Shown one piece after another: positions 56,096-64,000 of a stretch of 64,000 nucleotides of DNA. The translations under genes and the position numbers were made by a program. The notes under the pieces were generated by a model. It was not told the DNA's origin and did no database searches. It saw nothing but the letters and a program-made list of their open reading frames with translations. Position 1 is the stretch's first letter, and every line of letters begins with the position of its first letter. The stretch covers positions 18,062,501-18,126,500 of the forward strand of contig NW_026623050.1 of assembly GCF_023065955.2 (NCBI RefSeq), read 5' to 3'. Origin of the DNA: Ursus arctos (lineage: Eukaryota > Chordata > Mammalia > Carnivora > Ursidae).

Positions 56096-56960
56096 GATTT
56101 GTTCATGAAACATTATGCTTCTTATATTTATAATATTTTCCAGTAATTTCTAAGAAAAATATGAATTTTGAAATATTTTAAGGTCAATGGGTAAAACATT
56201 TAAGGTAAGATGTTAATGCAATACTACTGAGACCCAGTGCCCTCCCAATGATTTCTGAAAACCACTGACAGAAATGTAATCATCATCAATATAGCTCTTG
56301 CCATTAAATACAAACATCAGAGGACAGACATCCTTTAAGAGCATCCTTTAAGAGGAAGATGAATTTCTGCCCCTGAAAGGGGGATGTCATTTTTACAAGG
56401 GAAGTAAGGAATTCAAGTGGACTCTCCCATGTTGACTTTTGATCCAGAGATTTGAGGGAATATTCCTACTTCCTCCTTTGCTCTCAAAATATGGAGAGTA
56501 GAAGGGGAACTGGAAGAAAGCTCTTTTTTGAAACAAGTGTTTTTGATGCCCATGTGACATGGAAACAGTTTTCTTTTATATTAAATATAGTATTGACATC
56601 TTTGTCTCCTCTCAAATTTTTGTCTGGGTCACACTGAACTGGAAGAAAATGAAAATGATGATTTCCTAATGTTTGGCAATCAACAGCTTCATGTATAATA
56701 AAGTTAAAACCATTAAAGGTACATTCAGTGAGAAATGTGTGTTTTAAATTCATTTTCTTTTTCTTTTTTTCCTTTCAAATGACTGTGAAAAGTTTTTGTA
56801 TCTCCTTGTAGAAGGTTCTGGCATTGGGTGTTGTAGGTTCCTAGAATGATACACTTTTTTATGTTGTGCAGAATTTTCTCTCTGGGGACTTAGTTTCTCA
56901 TTTGAAATGATTTATAGGTACCCTGTTTATGAGGAAGATGACCAAATGGCCACTTTGGGT
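56096..56960. other. Unassigned DNA
   Basis: Includes a perfect 13-bp tandem duplication (catcctttaagag at 56329-56341 and 56342-56354). An 89-codon minus frame (56484-56753) has no recognised motif. Confidence 0.45.
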
Positions 56961-57236
56961 TTCTTTATACTTTTATTTAATTTTATTTTTAAAGATTTAT
57001 TTATTTATTTATTTATTTGAGAGAGAGAGAGAAAGAGAGAAAGAGAGAGAGAGAGAACGAGCAGGAAGGGCAGAGGGAGAGGGAAAGGGAGAGAAAATCT
57101 CAAGCAGACTGCACGCTGAGTGTGGAGCCTGAGGCAGGGCTCAGTCTCACAACCCTGAGATCATGACCTGAGCTGAGACCAAGGGTCGGACACTCAACTA
57201 ACTGTGCCAGCCCGGTGCCCTTCTTTATGTTTTTAT
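56961..57236 (-). mobile_element. Can-SINE with 16-bp TSD and long GA tract
   Basis: TSD ttctttatacttttat at 56961-56976 versus ttctttatgtttttat at 57221-57236, with two mismatches. Minus-strand copy with an expanded ATTT tail and (GA)n tract, and a mutated head 'gccagcccggtgccc'. Confidence 0.95.
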
Positions 57237-57289
57237 AAAATGATGTACCATGTCACACTATGTTGTTTACCATTTATTTTTTCCACCTG

Positions 57290-57850
57290 TATCAGTCATG
57301 AGCTTAGTCATGAAAAACCGAGTTCACTCTGGCTGATTTAAGCAAGAAAGGGATTGATGTAAAGGATATTAAAGGGTAGTGGGGAGAAACACATTTGGGT
57401 ACAGGATTCTAGGAGGATCACTTATGCCCAGCTGCAGAAACTGGCCTGATGAAAAAGCCCTGAAGCTGTTGAGCGCTACATGGCAGGAAACCAAATTTAC
57501 CACAAGTGCTAAGGACACCAACCCTGCTGCCCCTTTTGTGCTGGAAATTCTACTCTGAACTGTTGGAAAGCCTTTATAGGCACTGCTGCCTCCAACACCA
57601 AACACTGCATGCTTCTGCCACTCCTCTCCCTGGGAATAAGGGATGTCTTCCTTAGCCCATCTCATACACTGCACACTTTCAAAGTACAGTGTTACCTTTG
57701 TGTGCCTGATTGGCAGACCCTAAAACTCAGGCCTGTGTCCTAGCTGCAAGGAAGGCTGGACATTTGTGTTCTACTTTGGGGAGATTGGATTTACAATGTA
57801 GGGATTTCCCCTAACAGAAGAAGTCTATTCGAAAGATAATAGGCCCTGGG
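57290..57850 (+). repeat. Possible ancient repeat, unnamed
   Basis: 'gcaagaaagggattgatgt', 'gtgcctgattggcagaccc' and 'atgtagggatttcccctaac' recall a common old mammalian repeat. Tentative. The 101-codon minus frame 57369-57674 lies within it. Confidence 0.35.
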
Positions 57851-59524
57851 AATGTGGCGGATGTCACTACTCCATCCCTCGCAACTTGTTTCCAAGTGTA
57901 TGAGGTAGTGATATGTGGACCAGGAAATATGAGAGGAAACTCACTGAGCAGCTCTGCAGCAGATGTTATGGGCATGCTACCCATATCCATTGGAACTTAC
58001 CATATTTATGTGCTGCAGTTCTTGCTTCTAATATCTGCATCCCTTTGCCCAGGGTGGGATGTTGGGGAAGTTAACATCACCCCAGCAGCTGTCACTCAAT
58101 CACTGAGCCATAGTGGTAGCTGGCTTGATATCTGACACTTTATGTCTTCCTTTCCTTCCTGGTCTCCCTTCCTCACTTGCCTACTGGCCTGTGGTTCTCA
58201 AATGTGCTACCTACACCTCATCTCAGGTCTGCCTCAGGGGGATCCCACACTGAGATGACCCATTTGCCATAGGGGCTCTCATGTTTATTATGAGTTCATT
58301 CTTTCAGTACTACCATCCAATCATGTTTAATGAGGAAAGCAGGGCCTAGTTACCAGTGTGGCTTCAATAGAAGGCTTCTTGCTTGCTCACTGTGAAGTGT
58401 GTTGTGGGACGGGCTGCTCCCAGGCAGGGCTGTGTGTCTGGGTCTTCAGGCTCGGCCACAAAAGCCCTCACAGTTTTTCTTTGCTGCCCCTCAGGGTATT
58501 TCAGGTGACAGAAAATCACTCCTAGGACTGTCCTCTTGCACAAATTGCTGCTAAAATACTTTTAAAGTGTTCAACCCATTTCTCTCAGAGCTCCTCTTTG
58601 CTCCTTTACAGGTAGCAGAAGACAAAAGACAGAGGGTGAAATGGAACATTTTTGAGCCCTTACAATGCCAAAAAATGTAGGCTCTCTGCCTCCTAAGACT
58701 AGATTCTGTTTCAACAGAGGGAGGTAATTTCCACTTTGCTCTACAAGAAGAAATAAAGCAATCACCATTCTGTCAATTTTCTAGCTTCAAGTTCTTTCTG
58801 GTGATTTTATATCCAGCAGTGCTTCTGTCGACAGAGCCTTAGCTGGGCTGAACTACCTGCAAACCTTTCCAAAGTACCTCCATACGAGCACTGGTGGGAA
58901 CTCTTTTCTGAGAGAGTCTGCATACTCTATAAAGATCAGGAAATCTCATACACAGTTTTTGAACATGGACTGGAACAGAGTTTCAGGACCCCTTCAAAGT
59001 GCGCTCTTGTAAGAGTGGCTTGAACATGTGGAGAAAGATGACCCTTTTCAAAAGGTGCTATCTTCCCAGGGCCTCACCGTCCATTAGCTCCAGCTGCTGA
59101 CCTAACTTTCCATCCCTCCTTGTGTATATGGGCTTCCCATACTCCGGCCCCTTTGCTTTTTCCAGATATAAAAGTCAAACACTCCTAACTGCAGTACCTT
59201 TTCTCTGAAAACACTTGACCCACAAGTTCCACAAACACTCTGTTTTCAAGTTGTGGAAAATGGAGGCACAGAGGAGAGAAGCGATGTCTTTAGAGTTATT
59301 CATGCTACAGAGGGAAGGAGAGCTGCCTTGAAAATGCTCCCTTAAGAATTAGACAGAAAGGCTTTTATACCACTTAGTGCTTCAAAAGAACTACTGGAAG
59401 GGGCCAGTGTGGAGGGCGCTTGAGGACAAATCCAACAAATACCACAGAATGTGAGGTTTGTTTTTTTTCCTTTCTCTAAATTATCCTTCAGAAAATAAGG
59501 AGTAGTCTTTGGGTCAACTAATCA
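57851..59524. other. Unassigned DNA
   Basis: No gene or clear repeat. A 93-codon plus frame (57854-58135) lacks domains. Confidence 0.45.
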
Positions 59525-59835
59525 GTACCAAATTTTGTTGAGTGCCTACTATGTGTTAGACAATGCTCTAGACCAGGGCTCAGCCAACTTTTTCTGTAAA
59601 GGGCCAAAGAGTAAATATTTTAGGTTTTGCAAGCCACATAGTCTCTCTCACTTGTTCAAGTCTGCCATTAGGGAGCAAAAGCAGCCATAGAGAGTATGCA
59701 AATGAATGGGCGTGGCTTTATTCTGATAAAACTTGGTTAATAAAAGCTTTATTCACAAATTTGGCCGGCAGGCCATATTTGCTAATCTCTGCTCTAGGCC
59801 CTGGGATACAGTAGTTTACAGAATGATAACCCTGC
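59525..59835 (+). repeat. Ancient repeat (same family as 2.4 kb) hosting MER5A
   Basis: 'gtgcctactatgtgttagac' before the MER5A and 'ccctgggatacagtagttt' after it are contiguous in the family pattern, so the hAT element inserted into this older repeat. Confidence 0.65.
59566..59799 (+). mobile_element. MER5A-like hAT-Charlie element with 8-bp TSD
   Basis: The element (59574-59791) has 'ctttttctgtaaagggcc', 'agtaaatattttaggttttg', 'gaatgggcgtggctttattc' and 'ttggccggcaggcc', the familiar MER5A order. The 8-bp duplication ctctagac / ctctaggc (59566-59573, 59792-59799) fits the hAT-Charlie target preference nTCTAGAn. It is non-autonomous and carries no transposase. Confidence 0.93.
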
Positions 59836-59872
59836 CTTCCAGGAACCGACATTAAGATGAAAGCGCTACTTT

Positions 59873-60080
59873 AAAATCTGAATCCTTGGGACTCCTGGGT
59901 GGCTCAGTCAGTTGAGCATCTGCCTTCTGCTCAGGTCATGATCCCAGTGTCCTGGGAAGAGTCCTATCAGGCTCCTTGCTCAGTTGGGAGAGTGCTTCCC
60001 CCTCTTCCTCTACTGCTCCCCCTGCTTGTTCTCTCTCTCTCTCTGACAAATAAATAAAACCTATAAAAATCTGAATCCTT
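59873..60080 (+). mobile_element. Can-SINE with perfect 15-bp TSD
   Basis: The TSD aaaatctgaatcctt lies at 59873-59887 and 60066-60080. Plus-strand copy with head 'ggactcctgggtggctcag', 'tcaggtcatgatcccagtg', a (CT)n tract and 'caaataaataaaacc'. Confidence 0.97.
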
Positions 60081-60399
60081 ACCAATGGGTACTTGTGGCT
60101 TGGGATAAACATTCAGCCACAGCGTTATGCATGGACTGCAAAAAGCCTAGATGAAAGTGAAGATGATGTGCCCTGGAAGTTATGTGAAGTGACCCAAAAA
60201 TGGCTCTAAAAAGATACTGATTTCAAACATGCTTGTTTTGAGTCCGAGTAAAATTACTTCATGTAAAGTGAGATTGACAAGGAAGAAATATTTGTAAATT
60301 GATATTTCTAGATGGATTCTGTAGATGTAATTTAAATATGTGTGTGAATGAAATTAAAATACTGTCTAAGCAGAAACTTGACTATTTAGTTCACATTCT
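60081..60399. other. Unassigned DNA
   Basis: Nothing recognised. Confidence 0.45.
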
Positions 60400-60765
60400 T
60401 CCTGGTACTTGGGGCCTTGCATTTGCCCTCTTTCTGAATGGTGCTTCCTCACTTCATCCAGGTCCTGCTTGAGTGCCACCTCCTCGGAGAGACTTCCCTG
60501 ACTGCCCCATCTAAAGAAATCTAAAGAAATCCTTAGTCATTATCCATCCCCTTAATCTACTTCTTTTTCTTCATAGTACTTACTACCCTCTGGCTTTGTT
60601 GTGTATAAATTTGCACATTTGCCAGTCTCCCTCCACTGGAATGTAAGCTTTGTGAAGGTTTTGTCTTTTTAAAAAAAATGCTGAATTCTCATTTTAGAAC
60701 AATGCCTTGCATATAATAGAAAGACAATGAATATTGAATAAATGAATAAGTAAGTAAATGACTAT
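60400..60765 (+). repeat. L2 LINE 3' end
   Basis: 'gagacttccctgactgccc', 'catagtacttactaccctc', 'ccactggaatgtaagctttg', 'acaatgccttgcatataata' and 'attgaataaatgaataag' follow the L2 3' order closely. It contains a small tandem duplication (aaagaaatct). Confidence 0.93.
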
Positions 60766-62509
60766 ATGCTATCTCTGGAGTACCCGTTATGGGCCAGACA
60801 TTGTTCCTGCTTCTTCAGTGTATATCATTACATACTTCTTTCGCATATTTTAGTCTGTGGGTGATGGACAGTGGACAGAATGAAGAGATCCCACTTTAGT
60901 ACAAAAAGATTACAAATGTTATTTGAGAGTATAAAATCAATTAAAAGAAAAAAGAATTTTATTTGTCTTGTGGGTTTCCACGTAGCTGCGGTATGGCTTC
61001 TGTTTTATCTTGGGTTAAGTCTTGCCTTCTTCACTCTCTTAGAGCTGATCAGCCTCCCAATCTCTTCCCTGAGGGTAGTAAGAAAACGTTTGAGTTCTCT
61101 CTTTGCTTCATGTCTTCCATTTGCAGACCTCTTTTTCAGCCTTCTCTATAGAAGAAGGATTCCCTTAATATACTTTTCAGGGATTTTCCATCGGTTTGGA
61201 TGCCTAGAATGGGGCAATTCCACGGTGACTAAGCCTGAAGCCCTAGTGTGCCTTCTCCTCTGACCTAGAATACCCTTTGGATTGCTGACCTGGGTTTCCT
61301 AAGCTGATGTTTCCCTGAATGTTTGCTCTTCCCTCTGCTTTAAGACCCAGACATATGGCCTAGGTCCACTGACTTATTTTGTTTCAGAATTTCCTTTGGT
61401 ATCTCTAGTGAAGTGTGCTGATCTGGAGCACCTTGTCGAAAGTTAGGACCTTAGCTACAAATTATCACAGGCACAGAGCTCAAAACTGGCAGATAATTTC
61501 TTCTTTATTCTGAGTATTGTTGGCCTGGTGGCAGACTCACTTCACAAAGAAGGCAGCACTTGGCACAGTGACCTCTTCATTTAATGCTCTCTTTCCTCTG
61601 CCCCTGTGCTCACTTCATCCTTCATCCGGCTCATCCCACTGGCAACTCTTCCCATCTTACCATCAACCTTTGCCTTCTCCACATTTCCCTTTAAATTACC
61701 ACATGGCTCCTCCATTGTCTTCTCGTTCCCAGGGATTGTTTTGTCATCTTTTAGGTTCATTCAGGTACTTCATGTTGGGGCTTCCATCTTCCAAATGATG
61801 CCTCATGCTCTCCGTGTGAGTTGGCATTAATCTTGATGATGATTCCCAAGTCCGTGAAGGATTTCTTTTACTCCATGGGCCAGGCCACATTCCAACTCTT
61901 CCTTTTTCATATTTCTTTGAGAGATTTCTTTCTAAGAAGCACATCATTTTGAACTCATTCAGTCCTCCCCTAGTGTGAGCTTTAACTGTTTGGAATCTCT
62001 AATCCAATTTCTTTTTTAGGTACTTTCAGTAATTAGCCTGCAGGTGAGGTTACTTCATCTTTGCACACAGATACTACTTCTTTCTTGATGTAGCTCCTAG
62101 AAGGTGTGTTTCTGATGAAGCAAAACTCTCCCTGCCATCCTGCTTGTCACTGGCTCTTGCTAAGATTTTCCAAGGAACATCAAGATGAGGTGGCATGGGT
62201 ATAGAGCAAGGAGATACAATTCTTTTGATTTTAATGCTGACTGGGTTGTTGCCATTCTGTGCCATTTTTGAGAGATAATGCTTTGGGGGCTGAATTACCT
62301 TCTTGGTAAATGTGCCATAGGAGAGGGCTATGTTTGCTAAATGAAGGTTCTTTCCTTTTAAATTTGACTGTTACCCTGGATCTTCCTTAGAGTTTGCTTT
62401 AAGAATTAGGAATATTGTAGCCAGGCTTTTCTTCAGATTTACCATAAGGTGGTAAATACTCCTTGCAAAAAATGTGTGAATGTAGAAATGTATAAAGAAG
62501 CAGCAATGA
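60766..62509. other. Unassigned DNA
   Basis: A 130-codon plus frame (60871-61263) and 93- and 74-codon frames (61517-61798, 61606-61830) overlap in different phases. None has a domain that I recognise and no flanking splice sites stand out. No clear repeat. Confidence 0.45.

Positions 62510-62540
<31 letters not shown>
62510..62540. repeat. (AAC)n microsatellite
   Basis: About ten uninterrupted AAC triplets. Confidence 0.97.
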
Positions 62541-63784
62541 TCATTCAAATCACTTTCCTTATAGAAGGAGTAGATATCAGTAGTGGAAGGGATCTTATTC
62601 CCCTTCTGGTCTAATTGCTCCTAACTGATGCACGTATCTTGTACAATTTTCCTAAAAAGTGCTGTGAAGCTTCTGTTTCCAGGTCTCTGACCTTTGCTCT
62701 GTGATTTCTTTCCCCCTTCTCTGTAGGTTTAAATAATTCCTTCTCTCAAATCCCTTTCCTAAAGCCTTACTTAATTCCTTCATGTGGGTATATTTGGTTT
62801 ACTCTTTCATCCCTTTTTTTTATGTTCATTTCAGTAGGGTAATGCAATGTTTGTGAAAGCTTAATGGTGAGTGAAAATTTCCATTTTAAAGATAATAGCA
62901 GTATTCTGGTTTTATTGTTTTGTTTGGTTTTGTTTGTTTTTGCAGGTAGAGATTGTATATTGTGGAGGACAGGAGTACTGTTCTCCTGTTCCCTTTCTTT
63001 CTTTTTCTTTTTTTCTGGGGGACCTTAACATTTCACTATGTTTTTGGTAATGTAAAGGTGAAGTGCAGATCTGCTTGGAAAGGACAGTTTGAGGTAATGA
63101 TGAAAGAGCCAAACTCAAAATGATGTTAAGTGTTCATTGTGAGAGTTGTAACTCTGCAGAGATTGTTTTGATACTACCTGGGAGATGAAGGAAAGGTTTC
63201 CTCCTCTAGCTGGAGAGAAGGGGCTGTGACAGGCATTCATTCCTAAGTGGGAACCTTCTGTCCATGGAAGTAGTAAGTTGGCTTTGAAACATGGTGGCAT
63301 GTGTATTGGATACAGATTCCGGGAGCAGTGATCGCTCACGCCATGTTTTGTGGGTTTTCCCTGTGTTGTAACTCTCCTCAGGTACCCCGAAGCCTTCAGT
63401 AAAGGTCTGCTGAATACCATAGCCAGCCTAAGGCTTGTGCTGGGACATTAAGGGAGCATCAGTGTCCTTGCTTGGGAATAATTGGTACTGAGAGTGTTCA
63501 GGTGACCTAGAGAAGCTGCCTATACCAACCAGTGACCCACAGAGAAGCTTAGGGTAGTAATCCAGATCCAGACATGACATGTAGCAGCCAAGATGACCCC
63601 CGATATCCCTTAGACACCCCAGAAATATTGAGGGAGGGAAACCAGAGTAAACACTGGACTTTTCAGGAAGCAGGATAAAATTAAACAAGAAGTCCACACC
63701 ACTGTTTTGGAAACAATACAGATAAAAGGAAAGGGCATTCCCAGGATTAGCAATAGAAGACTGCTTGATTATACATGTATTCAA
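62541..63784. other. Unassigned DNA
   Basis: Two moderate minus-strand frames (63115-63420, 101 codons; 63428-63787, 119 codons) have no recognised domain. A G/T-rich run lies near 62.92 kb. No repeat recognised. Confidence 0.45.
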
Positions 63785-63930
63785 CAAACATTTGTGAGCA
63801 CTTAACTCTGTGCTGGCACTACGCTAGGCACAGGGAATACAAACATGTCTAAGACACAGTCCCTGTCCTGATAAAACCGACAATATCACAAAACACACTG
63901 AATTATCTTAATAGTAATATCGAAATATAG
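63785..63930 (+). repeat. Ancient interspersed repeat (same family as 2.4 kb), start only
   Basis: 'gtgagcacttaactctgtg', 'acgctaggcacagggaatac' and 'cagtccctgtcctgataaa' match the beginning of the family. It probably continues past the window edge. Confidence 0.55.
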
Positions 63931-64000
63931 CCCAACAGGGCAAATGTTGTAATAGAGTGCGTATACAACACCACTTGAGTCCGGAGGATAGGCCATCTGA

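Noticed and set aside
60871..61263. 130-codon plus-strand frame with hydrophobic stretches
   Set aside because: It could pass for a small membrane protein, but it overlaps another frame, lacks promoter and splice evidence, and resembles no family that I know.
63428..63787. 119-codon minus-strand frame
   Set aside because: Considered as a possible retroviral internal fragment or exon. No diagnostic motif could be identified.

Overview
This window is nuclear DNA from a carnivoran mammal. About 27 copies of the tRNA-Lys-derived Can-SINE are scattered through it. Each has a conserved head (forward: GGGG-GCCTGGGTGGCTCAG), a (CT)n tract, an AATAAA-rich region and an A-tail. Several belong to a younger subtype (minus-strand copies near 5.3, 36.4 and 44.6 kb) that reads 'agcggaggagcc...ctgtgccaccc'. 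I associate that subtype with bears, pandas and other arctoid caniforms, but the species is an inference. L1 3' ends of carnivore type, MIR, L2, MER5A-like hAT elements and MaLR-type LTRs complete a normal eutherian repeat landscape.

I find no intact protein-coding gene, tRNA, rRNA, CRISPR array or operon. The only gene-derived sequence I recognise is a processed pseudogene of the ribosomal protein gene RPSA (48.38-49.41 kb, minus strand). Every other open frame falls in a transposon, a microsatellite or unassigned AT-rich DNA. The window is probably intergenic or part of a very long intron.

Layout. 0-3.4 kb: mostly unique DNA with a MIR, one SINE and an ancient repeat. 3.4-8.1 kb: a dense SINE cluster, including four minus-strand SINEs stacked in one AT-rich target, plus an L1 3' end. 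8.3-12.2 kb: a three-level nest (ancient repeat, then L1, then LTR). 12.5-19.2 kb: SINEs and L1 fragments in both orientations. 21.3-23.8 kb: an old L1 carrying a younger L1 and a SINE. 23.8-28.4 kb: simple repeats and old LINE pieces. 28.4-32.6 kb: SINE-free, with one old LINE fragment and an ancient-repeat fragment. 32.6-38.9 kb: LINE, LTR, hAT-like and SINE insertions, ending in an ORF2-bearing L1. 39-42.5 kb: an LTR inside a MIR-type repeat, two SINEs and a MIR. 43.25-43.75 kb: a CpG-rich segment with CTCF-like motifs and a CCAAT box. 44-47.8 kb: MIR, SINE and old LINE. 48.4-49.4 kb: RPSA retrocopy. 49.4-57 kb: SINE-free, largely unique DNA with possible conserved non-coding sequence. 57-64 kb: MER5A, SINE, L2 and unassigned DNA.

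I did not find an undescribed biological system. The most checkable leads are the CTCF-like cluster and CpG-rich segment at 43.3-43.7 kb, the retrocopy that carries an NRF1-like motif, an exon-like segment at 49.5 kb, several conserved-looking non-coding stretches, and a hairpin-forming templated insertion inside a SINE at 6.5 kb. Repeat family names come from memory of consensus sequences. Old-repeat boundaries are approximate, while many SINE and L1 boundaries are fixed by target-site duplications (TSDs) that I read directly.
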